Assembly (NCBI RefSeq): GCF_013170825.1
Contig: NZ_CP033365.1
Location: 1,488,001 to 1,552,000, forward strand
Length of the DNA: 64,000 nt
Direction of reading: 5' to 3'
Source of the DNA: Mesorhizobium sp. NZP2298
Lineage (GTDB): Bacteria; Pseudomonadota; Alphaproteobacteria; Rhizobiales; Rhizobiaceae
Position 1 is the first letter of the stretch. Every line of letters starts with the position of its first letter. This document shows positions 18,592 to 28,094 of the stretch, piece after piece. Below the pieces are notes generated by a model. The model saw only the letters and a program-made list of their open reading frames with translations. It was not told the origin of the DNA and ran no database searches. The position numbers and the translations under genes were made by a program.

Positions 18592-19506
18592 ATGATCCGT
18601 TTCTGGCTTCCCATGATGGTCGCGCTGCTGACGGTGGCTGCCTTTGCATTCGGCACGACGTCTTCCTATGCGGATAGTTGCAGCGCGATCAGAAGCCAGT
18701 TGCTTTCTGGCGGCCGCGGCGGGGGCGTGAGCCCCGAACTGGCGCAATTGCGCCGCCAGCTTGCGGCAGTCCAGGGCCTGGAGAGGCAGCGCAGGTGTAC
18801 GGCGCAAAGTGCCACGGGCGGCTTCTTCAACGCCTGCGCCGACCTTGCCAGAAACCGGGCGGAGGTGCAGCGCCAGATGGCGGCCGCGTCCAATTCCGGC
18901 CGGGACATTTCGGGCCTGCAGGCGCGCCTCGCGGCGCTCGGCTGCACATCCGGGGCAAAGGAGCAGCGTTCGGCACCGAAGACCCAAGCCGCAACGGGTG
19001 GAGCAACGTATACCGGCAATACGATGCTGTTTTGCGTGCGCCTGTCGGATGGATATTTCTTCCCGGCGCCAAAGTCGCAATTCGCCGGCAGCGGCGATCT
19101 CAAGCAAACGGCCGATCAGTGCCGTTATATCTGCGATGATCCGGCCGTCGATCTCTACACGTTGAGCGATGCCAGTCTGGAAACCGAAAAGATGATCGCG
19201 CTAGATACGCGCAAACCCTACACCGAACTGCCATCGGCTTTCCGCTACCGAGACGATGCAAATTTCAAGGCCTGCGACGTCAAACGTTATTATTCGCGTG
19301 TTGCCGAACTCAGGGCAAGGACCGTGACGCCGACAGACATGTCCAACGCCATCATTCCCCTGCCTCAGCCGAAGCCGGACCTCGGCAGTGTCGCGGCAAT
19401 CCCGCAATCCGGCACCGAAGCCCCGGGTGTTGCCCAGCTGCAGTCGATCGAGGCCGGCAAGCGGACGGTGCGTGTGGTCGGCCCGGCCTTTTTTCCGGCG
19501 GAATAA
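18592..19506 (+). CDS. Secreted DUF2865 protein
   Basis: A 304-residue exported protein with a signal peptide (cleavage near SYADS, residue 28). A Gln/Ala-rich helical part (residues about 40-125, with paired Cys) is followed by the conserved DUF2865 region FCVRLSDGYFFPAP...CRYICDDPAVDLYTL, and a Pro-rich C terminus. Six Cys residues suggest disulfides in the periplasm. The family is common in rhizobia and has no defined function that I know of. It follows an AT-rich non-coding stretch and stands alone. Confidence 0.85.
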   Translation: MIRFWLPMMVALLTVAAFAFGTTSSYADSCSAIRSQLLSGGRGGGVSPELAQLRRQLAAVQGLERQRRCTAQSATGGFFNACADLARNRAEVQRQMAAASNSGRDISGLQARLAALGCTSGAKEQRSAPKTQAATGGATYTGNTMLFCVRLSDGYFFPAPKSQFAGSGDLKQTADQCRYICDDPAVDLYTLSDASLETEKMIALDTRKPYTELPSAFRYRDDANFKACDVKRYYSRVAELRARTVTPTDMSNAIIPLPQPKPDLGSVAAIPQSGTEAPGVAQLQSIEAGKRTVRVVGPAFFPAE

Positions 19507-19575
19507 ACCACTTCTTTCTTCCCATTCGGCGGATACGACTTGCAGCGAGCCGCCGGCGCGGCGGCAAGGTCAGCT

Positions 19576-19600
19576 GGAACAGAGGGGCGCTCACGGCGTT
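19576..19600 (+). promoter_or_regulatory. EcfG-type promoter (GGAAC-N16-CGTT)
   Basis: GGAAC at 19576-19580 and CGTT at 19597-19600 are separated by exactly 16 bases. The next start codon is 29 bases downstream of CGTT. It is identical in layout to eight sites in the general stress island 20 kb away. Confidence 0.8.
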
Positions 19601-19628
19601 GTGATCGACATCAGCCAGGAGAAACGCC

Positions 19629-19865
19629 ATGGCCACGTTCCGGGAAATGCGGGTGCAGGAAATCGTCGAGGACGAATCCCTGTCCACCGAACAAAAGATC
19701 GCCGAGTTGCGTGAGATCGAATCCGAGGCACGTGGGCTGCAACGGGCGGCATCGGAGAGCTCGATGGGTGATGATGACGGTTGGCAGGACGATTTGCGCC
19801 AGGTTCGGTTCGCGCTCGACAAGCTTGGTGCAAAGGAGCCGAAGAAAGGCGCGGCATCACTGTAG
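19629..19865 (+). CDS. Small acidic protein, predicted stress-regulated
   Basis: 78 residues, highly charged and helical, starting MATFREMRVQEIVEDES. There is no membrane segment or known motif. The ATG has AGGAGAAACGCC just before it. An exact EcfG promoter (19576-19600) lies immediately upstream, so it is probably made under general stress. Function unknown. Confidence 0.75.
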   Translation: MATFREMRVQEIVEDESLSTEQKIAELREIESEARGLQRAASESSMGDDDGWQDDLRQVRFALDKLGAKEPKKGAASL

Positions 19866-19900
19866 AGCCTGCTCGCGACTTCGGTTTGTACTTCCAGGGC

Positions 19901-20263
19901 TCAGTCGCAGACCATGCGGACTCGCTGGCCTGGCGCGCTCACGTTCCTGCACGCCAGTTGTTTTTTCGGCTCCGAGGACGCGGGTGACGGCGGTGAAAGC
20001 CTCGTCTGGTGTCGTCTCTGTACGGCAGGTTTCGAAATCCTGCGTTCGGAAAATTGTTCGGGCGGCTGTGGTGGCACCGGAAAGGCACCATTGTCGACTT
20101 GCGGCGCGTAATCGACATTCGGGGGCGGCCGTTCCCAGAAGCGCCTGGCGTCGAGCGGCCGCGGGATGATGACCGTGCCGTCATAGCTGCGCGAACAGCC
20201 ACTGCCGAAAAGCAGTGTCACGCCCAGCAAGAAAGGCCCTATCCGTCCGTACATTAGCAACAC
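19901..20263 (-). CDS. Putative lipoprotein
   Basis: A 120-residue protein with a short hydrophobic N terminus ending in the lipobox LLFGSGC (Cys about residue 23), so it should be lipidated and attached to a membrane. The mature part is Pro/Arg-rich with little predicted fold, ending VRMVCD. The start could be the fourth residue (MYGRIG). No family is recognised. It converges on the 78-residue gene and diverges from the large kinase. Confidence 0.65.
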   Translation of the reverse strand: MLLMYGRIGPFLLGVTLLFGSGCSRSYDGTVIIPRPLDARRFWERPPPNVDYAPQVDNGAFPVPPQPPEQFSERRISKPAVQRRHQTRLSPPSPASSEPKKQLACRNVSAPGQRVRMVCD

Positions 20264-20437
20264 CCCTGCATGGACTTATAACGCAGCCTTGGTCCGCCCG
20301 ACAACCGGGCGGAATAACGCAGACCGAGCGTGCCGGTCGCGCCGTTAAGGTTAGCGGATCGTTAATGCTTCTCGGGCACATTCCGCCGACGAACCGCGGA
20401 GGGAGGGTTCGACCTTGATTTTCGGGGTGGGGACAGC

Positions 20438-23400
20438 ATGGCGGAAGCGGACGAAGCAATCGGTGCGCGCGGCAGGCGTGGGTCCGGCAAGGCGGTGCAT
20501 CGTGGTGACGCGCCAGCATGCGCGGACATGGATTCGGCCGACGCGCTTCGCCAGCTGGTCGAGGCAGGCTCGGACTGGATCTGGGAGACCGACGCCGAAC
20601 TGCGCTTCTCCTGGCTTTCACCCACCTATCAGGCGGCCACCGGCATCGATCCGGCTGATGTGCTCGGCCGGTTCCGCTTCGATTTCCTGACCCAGGTCCT
20701 GAAAGGCAAGCGCAGCGCGGCGGCGCATCTGGAGGATCTGGAGGCGCACCGGCCTTTCCGCGACTTCGTCTATGAACTGAAGGGAGGTCGCGCCGGCTGT
20801 CGCTGGGTGCTGACTTCAGGCTTCCCACGGTTCGACAGCGAAGGAAAATTTGCCGGCTATCGCGGCATAGGCCGCAATGTCACCGCACTGGCCAGCGCGT
20901 TCGAAGACATCGCGTTCGAAGACATGGAGCCAAGGCAGGAACCGCCAATCGGCGGCGACACCGCCGGGCATCTTGCCGATCTCGAGCGGACGATGGATGC
21001 CATGCGCATGGGGATCGTGCTTCTCGACGCGAAGCTCGACACGCTGATTATCAACAAGGCCTATCGTGACATCTCCAAGATGTCGGAAGGCGATGTGGCC
21101 GTCGGCGCACCCTTCAGCCTGCTGATGGAGATCAATCGGCGCAACGGCATTTATGGTGATATCGCCCAGCCGGAATGGGAGCGCTATCTCGCCAGCCGGC
21201 TGGATGAGATCCGAGCCGGCAGCGTCTCGGCTCGCCAGTTCCGCCATGCCGACGGCAAGACGATGCTGTTCTCCATCACAGCCTTGTCGGGTGGCAAGCG
21301 ACTGCTGACCTATTACGACGTCACCGAGCTGAAGCTGCGCGACGCCGAGCTCGCCGATGCGCTGGAAAAGGCGCGGCTCGCGGAGGCGGTAATCAACGCC
21401 GTCGAGGATCCGATTTTCGTCAAGGACGATCATCTCCGGTTCGTCTTCGTCAATGAGGCATTCGCGAAACTGTTCGGCCAGACACCGCAAGCCATGCTTG
21501 GCAGACCCGGTGGCGATTTCCTCGGGCCGACCCAGGTCGCGCTCTTCGAACGCAGTGAACGGGAAGTCCTGTCGACGGGACAAATCTATGAAGTCGAAGA
21601 GAATTTCGACGATGAAGGCGCCGCTCGTTCGCGCATTGTCAGGAAAAACCGCGTCCGCATGCCAAGCGGCCGCGACTATGTCGCCGGCTTCCTCTTCGAC
21701 ATTTCCGATATGAAACGGCGCGAGACCGAGGCGCAGGATGCGCGCAAGCATCTCGCCAGCGTGCTGGAATCGCTGCCGGCCGGTGTGATCATCTACGATC
21801 GCGATGACAAGTTCGTCTTCGCCAACCGCAAGCTGCAGGATACGCTGCCGGCGTTGAAACCTTTCTGGCAGCCCGGCCGGAGTTTCCGCGAGGCGTTGGA
21901 ATTCGGCCGCTCAGTCGGCTATTTCCGCTCGAGCGGCGATAGCGGGATCGACGGGCTTTACGAATCCGAACCCGAACGTTGGCTCGACAGCATATTGGAG
22001 CGCTACCGGCTGCCAAATTCTTCCTACGAGCGCCTCAATGCCGATGGACGCTGGTATCAGGTCTACGACATGCGCGCCGATGACGGCACGTTCATCGGTG
22101 TGCGCGTCGACATCACCGATATCAAGAGCCGCGAAGCCGCCCTGCGCGATTCCATGCGCCAGATCGACCTGTTCCGGCACGTCATGGATGAGTTGCCGGT
22201 GGCCGCCTTCATCAAGGCGCAGGACCTGAGCATCGAATTCGTCAACAAGGCCTGGTGCGCGATCACGGGCCTCGCCAAGGAAGACGTCATCGGCCGGACC
22301 GACCGCCAGCTGTTCGGCGCCGCGGAAGCGGAAGCCTACAGCCATGACGACACCGATGTCGTGGCGACCGGCGCCGTGCGCGAGGTCGAGGAGCCCGTCA
22401 CCCATCGCGACGGCACGGTGCGGCAATTGATGACGCGCAAGAGCCGCCTTGTGGCGACCGACGGATCGGTGCATCTGGTCGGCTCCAGCACCGACATCAC
22501 CGACGTCAAGGCGCGCGAGCGGGCTCTGGAAGAGAGCATGCGCGAGAACGAGGTGTTCCGCAGCCTGATCGACAATGTGCCGGTGTCGATCTACGCCAAG
22601 CGCTCCGACCTCAGGCAGTTCTATGTCAACAAGGGCTGGTGCGACCTTACCGGCTTCAGCAAGCAAGAGGCGATCGGCAAGACCGATGTCGAGATCTTCG
22701 GCCCGGATGGCGAGGCCTTCGTCGCCGGCGATCTGGCCGTGCTGCGCACCGGCGAAACCCAGGAGATCGAGGAGAGCGTGACGCTTCCCGATGGCAGCGT
22801 GCGCCACCAGTTTGCGCGCAAGGGCGCGATGATCGCGTCGGACGGTTCGCTCTACCTCATCGGATCGACCACCGATATCACGGAGCTGAAGATGCGCGAG
22901 GCGGAGCTCAGCGAGGCGCGCCAGCGCGCCGTGCTCGCCGACCGCGCAAAGTCGGAATTCCTCGCCAATATGAGCCATGAAATCCGCACGCCAATGAACG
23001 GTGTGCTGGGCATGGCGGAACTCTTGGCCAAGTCCAATCTCGATCCGAAGCAGAAGACGTTCACCGACATCATCGTCAAGTCGGGCAACGCGCTCTTGAC
23101 CATCATCAACGACATCCTGGACTTCTCCAAGATCGATGCCGGCCAGATGGTGCTCGATCCGGCGCCCTTCAACCTTGCCGAGGCGATCGAGGATGTGGCG
23201 ACGCTGGTGTCGACGCGTGCCAAGGAAAAGGACCTCGAGCTTATCGTGCGCGTCGAGCCAAGGCTCGAAAACCTGTTCATCGGCGACGTCGGCCGCATCA
23301 GGCAGATCGTCACCAACCTGCTCGGCAACGCGGTGAAATTCACCGATGAAGGCCATGTGCTGGTCGACGTGACCGGCGAGAGGGTCCCGACCGGAACCAA

Positions 23401-24601
23401 GCTGACGATTTCGGTCACCGACACCGGGATCGGCATCCCCGAGGAAAAACTGAAGCTGGTGTTCGAAAAATTCAGCCAAGTCGACACCTCTTCGACACGG
23501 CGGCACGAGGGCACCGGGCTTGGCCTTGCCATCACCTCGCGGCTGGTCGAACTGATGGGCGGCGAGATCGGCGTCGAGAGCGCCGAGGGCAAGGGCTCGA
23601 CCTTCTGGTTCACCGTGACGCTGCCCAGTGCCGGGCAGCAGAACGGGCAGCGCATCATGCCGGTGGACGTGACAGGCGCACGGGTGCTGATCGTTGACGA
23701 CAATGCCGTCAACCGGGCCATCCTGACCGAGCAGATGACCTCGTGGACGTTCGATTCCTGCGCCGCCGAAAGCGGCGCCGAGGGCCTCAAGGTGCTGATC
23801 GCGGCCGCCGCCTACGGCGTGCCCGTGGATTGCGTCGTGCTCGACTACCAGATGCCTGGGATGAGCGGCGCAGAAATGGCGCGCATCGTGCGCAACACCG
23901 AAGGTCTCGCCGACACGCCGATCATCATGCTGACCTCGGTCGACCAGTCGCTCGCCAACACCAGCTACCGCGATCTCGGCATCGACGCCCAGTTGATCAA
24001 GCCGGCGCGTTCCTCGGTGCTCCTGGAGACGTTGGTCGCGACCATACAGCGCCATCGCCATGCCACGGATGGCCACGCCGCCCAGCCGCTCGCAGGCGAG
24101 GGGCCTGGCGCTTCTCCGCCGCTGGCATTGTCCGAACAACGCGCGCAATTGCAGCCGCCACCGGTTCGCCCCAGGCTGCCTGCCACCGCTGGTGGCGGAG
24201 ACAGGCTGGACATCCTCGTGGCCGAGGACAATGAGGTGAACCAGATGGTCTTCACCCAGATCCTTGGCGAAACCGGCTATGGTTTCGAGATCGTCGGCAA
24301 TGGCCGCAAGGCGCTCGACGCCTTCGGCAAGCTCAATCCGTGCATGATCCTGATGGATGTCTCTATGCCGGAGATGAGCGGGCTCGAGGCGACCGCCGCG
24401 ATCCGCCGGCTGGAGCAGGAAACCGACACGCATGTGCCGATCGTCGGCGTCACCGCGCATGCGCTCAAAGGCGATCGCGAGCGGTGCCTGGAGGCGGGGA
24501 TGGACGACTACCTGCCCAAGCCGATCAGCCCCAGGGCCCTGCTGGAGAAGGTCGAGCGCTGGATCGGCACCGGCCGCCAGGTCCAGCGCAACGCGGGATA
24601 G
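20438..24601 (+). CDS. Multi-PAS hybrid histidine kinase with two receiver domains
   Basis: A 1387-residue soluble sensor kinase; I see no membrane helix. About six PAS-like units run from residue 35 to 825 (starts near 38, 182, 316, 440, 576 and 704). Then come HisKA with SHEIRTPMNG (His847), an HATPase domain from about 948 (DTGIGIPEEKL, GTGLGLAI) and two receivers with phospho-acceptor Asp1136 (LDYQMPGMSG) and Asp1307 (MDVSMPEMSG). The fifth and sixth PAS units are close in sequence to each other, suggesting internal duplication. No histidine phosphotransfer domain is present, so the output needs a separate HPt. It lies directly upstream of the Pho box and pst operon where rhizobia often place phoR, but it is not a PhoR. 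Ligand and output unknown. Confidence 0.9.
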   Translation: MAEADEAIGARGRRGSGKAVHRGDAPACADMDSADALRQLVEAGSDWIWETDAELRFSWLSPTYQAATGIDPADVLGRFRFDFLTQVLKGKRSAAAHLEDLEAHRPFRDFVYELKGGRAGCRWVLTSGFPRFDSEGKFAGYRGIGRNVTALASAFEDIAFEDMEPRQEPPIGGDTAGHLADLERTMDAMRMGIVLLDAKLDTLIINKAYRDISKMSEGDVAVGAPFSLLMEINRRNGIYGDIAQPEWERYLASRLDEIRAGSVSARQFRHADGKTMLFSITALSGGKRLLTYYDVTELKLRDAELADALEKARLAEAVINAVEDPIFVKDDHLRFVFVNEAFAKLFGQTPQAMLGRPGGDFLGPTQVALFERSEREVLSTGQIYEVEENFDDEGAARSRIVRKNRVRMPSGRDYVAGFLFDISDMKRRETEAQDARKHLASVLESLPAGVIIYDRDDKFVFANRKLQDTLPALKPFWQPGRSFREALEFGRSVGYFRSSGDSGIDGLYESEPERWLDSILERYRLPNSSYERLNADGRWYQVYDMRADDGTFIGVRVDITDIKSREAALRDSMRQIDLFRHVMDELPVAAFIKAQDLSIEFVNKAWCAITGLAKEDVIGRTDRQLFGAAEAEAYSHDDTDVVATGAVREVEEPVTHRDGTVRQLMTRKSRLVATDGSVHLVGSSTDITDVKARERALEESMRENEVFRSLIDNVPVSIYAKRSDLRQFYVNKGWCDLTGFSKQEAIGKTDVEIFGPDGEAFVAGDLAVLRTGETQEIEESVTLPDGSVRHQFARKGAMIASDGSLYLIGSTTDITELKMREAELSEARQRAVLADRAKSEFLANMSHEIRTPMNGVLGMAELLAKSNLDPKQKTFTDIIVKSGNALLTIINDILDFSKIDAGQMVLDPAPFNLAEAIEDVATLVSTRAKEKDLELIVRVEPRLENLFIGDVGRIRQIVTNLLGNAVKFTDEGHVLVDVTGERVPTGTKLTISVTDTGIGIPEEKLKLVFEKFSQVDTSSTRRHEGTGLGLAITSRLVELMGGEIGVESAEGKGSTFWFTVTLPSAGQQNGQRIMPVDVTGARVLIVDDNAVNRAILTEQMTSWTFDSCAAESGAEGLKVLIAAAAYGVPVDCVVLDYQMPGMSGAEMARIVRNTEGLADTPIIMLTSVDQSLANTSYRDLGIDAQLIKPARSSVLLETLVATIQRHRHATDGHAAQPLAGEGPGASPPLALSEQRAQLQPPPVRPRLPATAGGGDRLDILVAEDNEVNQMVFTQILGETGYGFEIVGNGRKALDAFGKLNPCMILMDVSMPEMSGLEATAAIRRLEQETDTHVPIVGVTAHALKGDRERCLEAGMDDYLPKPISPRALLEKVERWIGTGRQVQRNAG

Positions 24602-25132
24602 CACCGCGTTGCCTGTCCCGGGGGTGCCAGAGGCAAGCCAAGGGAATCAATCGCGGATTTGCCGCTACGCCTGCGTGCAATGACTATGGCGCGATCGCAC
24701 CATATCTAAGGTGGCGCCCAGCCGAGACAATAGCAAAATCGAATTCCGCCCTTGCAGTTACGGGCGGGAGCAGCGACCGCCGGCAAAGAAGCAGCGTCAA
24801 CCTACCCCAACGGACCTGTTTTTGGCGATGGCCCGGCCACGACACGCTCTGGCCTTGAGCAACGCGCTCCCGTCCGGATTTTCTTCCCCCGAGAAAGCCC
24901 CGTCGAATCCGGCGGCGGCTCCGGCTGGCGGATGGCCCAAGTCACTGATTCCGAGAGCAAACTCGGATCAGGTCGCGACCGCCCGATGCCACCGCCCTTG
25001 CCAGTGCCCGTGACGCGTTACCGGGCTGACACGAAACTGTCATGCGACTGTTATAATCGAAGGCTATTGGCCTCAGCGGGCGCCGGTTACGAATGGCGCC
25101 GAGAGACCATCTTCCGAACAGGAGCAGGCCAC
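24602..25132. other. 531-base gap upstream of pstS
   Basis: The frame of pstS stays open to 24752 but without family similarity, so I do not count it as coding. The only clear elements are the triple Pho box and -10 hexamer near 25026-25057. I see nothing definable in 24602-25020. Confidence 0.6.
25026..25054 (+). promoter_or_regulatory. Pho box with three 7-mers, plus TATAAT at 25052-25057
   Basis: CTGACAC (25026-25032), CTGTCAT (25037-25043) and CTGTTAT (25048-25054) recur every 11 bases with 4-base spacers, which is the PhoB-binding repeat of rhizobia. A perfect TATAAT overlaps the last repeat, as expected where PhoB replaces the -35 contact. The pstS start codon is about 75 bases downstream. 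Confidence 0.92.
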
Positions 25133-26188
25133 ATGAGACATTTCATCCGCTCGGCGGCCGTTGCGATTGCAATGGCTACGGCGTCTACCTTCACCCTTTC
25201 CGCGGCAATGGCAGCTGACCTTTCCGGCGCCGGCTCGACATTCATCTACCCGGTGTTCGCCAAGTGGGCCGACACCTACAAGAAGGACACCGGCATCGGC
25301 CTCAACTACCAGTCGATCGGTTCGGGCGGCGGCATCAAGCAGGTCATCGCCAAGACCGTGACCTTCGGCGCCACGGACAAGCCGATGTCCGACGCCGACC
25401 TGGAAAAGAACGGCCTCGTGCAGTTCCCGATGGTGATGGGCGGCATCGTGCCGATCGTCAACCTCACCGGCGTCAAGCCGGGCGAACTCGTGCTCGACGG
25501 CAAGACGCTGGCCCAGATCTATCTCGGCGCCATCACCACCTGGGACGACGCCGCGATCAAGGCGCTGAACCCCACCCTCACCCTGCCGTCTACCGCGATC
25601 GCCGTCGTGCATCGTTCGGACGGTTCGGGCACCACCTTCAACTTCACCGACTACCTGGTGAAGCTCTCGCCCGACTGGAAGGACAAGGTCGGTTCCGACA
25701 CCGCCGTCGAATGGCCGACGGGCGTTGGCGCCAAGGGCAGCGAAGGCGTTGCCAACACCGTCAAGCAGACCGACGGCGGCATCGGCTACGTCGAATACGC
25801 CTATGCGTCGCAGAACAACCTGTCCTATTCCAAAATGCTGAATGCTGCCGGCAAGGTCGTCGAGCCGTCGCTCGAATCCTTCGGTGCGGCAGCTTCGAAT
25901 GCCGATTGGAAGGGTGCCAAGAACTTCAACGTCATCATCACCAACGAGCCGGGCGACACCACCTGGCCGATCGCGGCTTCCACCTGGGTTCTGATCCACA
26001 AGGCTCCGGACGACGCAGCCGCAACCGGCGACGCCCTGAAGTTCTTTGCCTGGGCCTACAAGGACGGCAAGGAAACCGCCAAGGCGCTCGACTATGTCTC
26101 GATCCCCGACAGCGTCGTCGACCTGATCAAGGCTTCGTGGAAGGCCGACATCCAGGCCGGCGGCAAGCCCGTCTACGCCGGCGAGTAA
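25133..26188 (+). CDS. pstS: Phosphate ABC transporter substrate-binding protein
   Basis: The periplasmic phosphate-binding subunit of the high-affinity PstSCAB importer. Residues 1-27 are a signal peptide ([10 protein letters not shown] ... SAAMA). The mature protein has [29 protein letters not shown] and the later [15 protein letters not shown], all phosphate-binding elements of PstS. The 351 residues fit. ATG 25133 has AGGAGCAGG upstream; the open frame further upstream is non-coding. It is first in pstSCAB-phoU-phoB and is controlled by the Pho box. A stable hairpin after its stop probably lowers expression of the downstream genes relative to pstS. Confidence 0.97.
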   Translation: MRHFIRSAAVAIAMATASTFTLSAAMAADLSGAGSTFIYPVFAKWADTYKKDTGIGLNYQSIGSGGGIKQVIAKTVTFGATDKPMSDADLEKNGLVQFPMVMGGIVPIVNLTGVKPGELVLDGKTLAQIYLGAITTWDDAAIKALNPTLTLPSTAIAVVHRSDGSGTTFNFTDYLVKLSPDWKDKVGSDTAVEWPTGVGAKGSEGVANTVKQTDGGIGYVEYAYASQNNLSYSKMLNAAGKVVEPSLESFGAAASNADWKGAKNFNVIITNEPGDTTWPIAASTWVLIHKAPDDAAATGDALKFFAWAYKDGKETAKALDYVSIPDSVVDLIKASWKADIQAGGKPVYAGE

Positions 26189-26195
26189 CATCTTC

Positions 26196-26225
26196 CAAAG
26201 GAGCGCCGCGACCGTGGCGCTCCTT
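26196..26225 (+). terminator. pstS-pstC intercistronic hairpin
   Basis: An 11-bp perfect stem (26196-26206 with 26215-26225) has an 8-nt loop and a short CCCTT tail. It is likely a partial terminator or 3-prime stabiliser rather than the operon end. A GTG at 26214 lies inside it, which argues against that codon as the pstC start. Confidence 0.7.
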
Positions 26226-26255
26226 TCCCTTCAACCTGAAAGAGCCGAGCTTGAC

Positions 26256-27239
26256 ATGAGCGCTGTCCAGGAAGCCTTGCCAGCCGTCAGAGGTTCCCGC
26301 GATGCCATCGTTCGACGGTTCGCGCTGACCGACTCAATCTTCCACGCGACAACCCGCGCCGCCGCGATATTGGTGCTGGTCCTGCTTGGCGGGGTCGCGA
26401 TCTCGCTGTTTGCCGGTTCCTGGCAAGCCCTGTCGACTTTCGGCTTTTCCTTCCTGACCAGCGAAAGCTGGAACCCGGTGACGGAGAAGTTCGGTGCTCT
26501 GGCCCCGATCTACGGCACCATCATCACCTCGGCGATCGCCATCCTGATCGCCGTGCCGCTCGGCATCGGCATCGCCATCTTCCTCACCGAGCTCTGCCCG
26601 CGCCCGCTTCGGCGCCCCATCGGCATGGCGGTGGAATTGCTGGCCGGCATCCCTTCGATCATCTACGGTATCTGGGGCCTGTTCGTGCTGGCACCGTTCC
26701 TGCAGACGGCCGTGCAGCCTTTCATCATCAGCGTGTTCCACGGTATTCCGGGCCTCAACAGCCTGTTCGCCGGCCCCCCTTATGGCATCGGCCTGCTGAC
26801 CTCGGCGATGATCCTGGCCATCATGATCCTGCCTTTCATCACCTCGATCACCAAGGACGTGTTCGATACGGTGCCGTCTGTGCTGAAGGAATCGGCCTAT
26901 GGGATCGGCTGCACGACCTGGGAGGTCACGCGCCGGGTCGTCATTCCCTACACGCGCATCGGCATCATGGGCGGCGTCATGCTGGCTCTCGGCCGCGCGC
27001 TTGGTGAAACAATGGCGGTGACCTTCGTCATCGGCAACGCCCACCGCATCAGCACTTCGCTGTTCGCGCCGGCAACGACCATCTCGGCGACCATCGCCAA
27101 CGAATTCACCGAAGCCGTCGGCGATCTCTACACCTCCTCGCTGGTCGCGCTCGGCCTGATCCTGTTCGTTATCACCTTCCTGATCCTTGCCATCGCACGC
27201 TATATGCTGATGCGCATCGATGCCCGCACGGGAGCCTGA
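26256..27239 (+). CDS. pstC: Phosphate ABC transporter permease PstC
   Basis: One of the two membrane subunits of the Pst importer. Six membrane helices are readable, starting near residue 35 (AAAILVLVLLGGVAISLF), with the cytoplasmic permease loop ESAYGIGCTTWEVTRRVVIPYTR...GRALGETMAVTFVIG contacting PstB. The length of 327 is normal for PstC. The start is placed at ATG 26256 (MSAVQEALPA) because the upstream extension lies in the intercistronic hairpin. The gene ends 3 bases before pstA. Confidence 0.95.
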   Translation: MSAVQEALPAVRGSRDAIVRRFALTDSIFHATTRAAAILVLVLLGGVAISLFAGSWQALSTFGFSFLTSESWNPVTEKFGALAPIYGTIITSAIAILIAVPLGIGIAIFLTELCPRPLRRPIGMAVELLAGIPSIIYGIWGLFVLAPFLQTAVQPFIISVFHGIPGLNSLFAGPPYGIGLLTSAMILAIMILPFITSITKDVFDTVPSVLKESAYGIGCTTWEVTRRVVIPYTRIGIMGGVMLALGRALGETMAVTFVIGNAHRISTSLFAPATTISATIANEFTEAVGDLYTSSLVALGLILFVITFLILAIARYMLMRIDARTGA

Positions 27240-27242
27240 CCG

Positions 27243-28094
27243 ATGTCGATAGCCGCATCGCTTCACCACAGCCGCAAGCGCAAGAATGGCGTGATGATGA
27301 CGCTGTGCGTCGTCGCCGCCGGCATCGGCTTGGCCTGGCTGGCGCTCATCCTCGGCGCTCTGCTCTACAAGGGCCTCGCGGGCGTCAATCTTTCGGTCTT
27401 CACGGAAATGACGCCGCCACCCGGCGACGCCGGCGGCCTGCTCAATGCCATCTACGGCAGCGTGGTGATGACGGTCATCGCCGTTATTGTCGGCACGCCG
27501 ATCGGCGTGCTGGCGGGCACTTATATGGCCGAGTACGGCCGCTTCTCGAAGCTCACTACCGTGGTGCGCTTCATCAACGACATCCTTCTGTCGGCGCCAT
27601 CGATCATCATCGGCCTGTTCGTCTATGAGCTGATGGTGCGGCCGATGGGGCATTTCTCGGCGATCGCCGGTGCCGTCGCGCTGGCCATCCTGGTCATCCC
27701 GGTCGTCGTGCGCACCACCGAGGACATGCTCAATCTGGTGCCGAACGCGTTGCGCGAAGCCGGCACCGCGATCGGCGCGCCGCGCTGGGTGGTCATCCGT
27801 TCGGTTGCCTATCGCGCGGCACTTTCGGGCATCGTCACCGGCATATTGCTGGCTATCGCCCGCATCTCCGGCGAGACCGCACCCCTTCTTTTCACGGCGC
27901 TGAACAACCAGTTCTGGTCCAGCAATCTCAACGCTCCGATGGCCAGCCTGCCAGTCACCATCTTCCAGTTCGCTCTCAGTCCCTACGAGGAATGGCAGCA
28001 ACTGGCCTGGACCGGCGCACTCATAATCACATTGACGGTTCTCGCGCTCAGCATCTTCGCGCGCAGCCTGACCGGACGCAGAGAGGACAAATGA
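27243..28094 (+). CDS. pstA: Phosphate ABC transporter permease PstA
   Basis: The second membrane subunit of the Pst importer, 283 residues with six membrane helices. The cytoplasmic loop [26 protein letters not shown]...[15 protein letters not shown] is the ABC permease coupling helix region. It follows pstC by 3 bases and overlaps pstB by four (ATGA at 28091-28094), so translation of the three is coupled. Confidence 0.95.
   Translation: MSIAASLHHSRKRKNGVMMTLCVVAAGIGLAWLALILGALLYKGLAGVNLSVFTEMTPPPGDAGGLLNAIYGSVVMTVIAVIVGTPIGVLAGTYMAEYGRFSKLTTVVRFINDILLSAPSIIIGLFVYELMVRPMGHFSAIAGAVALAILVIPVVVRTTEDMLNLVPNALREAGTAIGAPRWVVIRSVAYRAALSGIVTGILLAIARISGETAPLLFTALNNQFWSSNLNAPMASLPVTIFQFALSPYEEWQQLAWTGALIITLTVLALSIFARSLTGRREDK

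Noticed and set aside
21911..24604. An 897-codon minus-strand frame opposite the hybrid kinase
   Set aside because: The kinase on the plus strand has clear domains; the opposite frame has no recognisable motif.
24752..25132. Upstream extension of pstS
   Set aside because: It would put the signal peptide inside the protein and the Pho box inside the coding region.
26334..28001. A 555-codon minus-strand frame opposite pstC and pstA
   Set aside because: Product is Arg/Asp/His-rich without domains, antisense to proven permeases.
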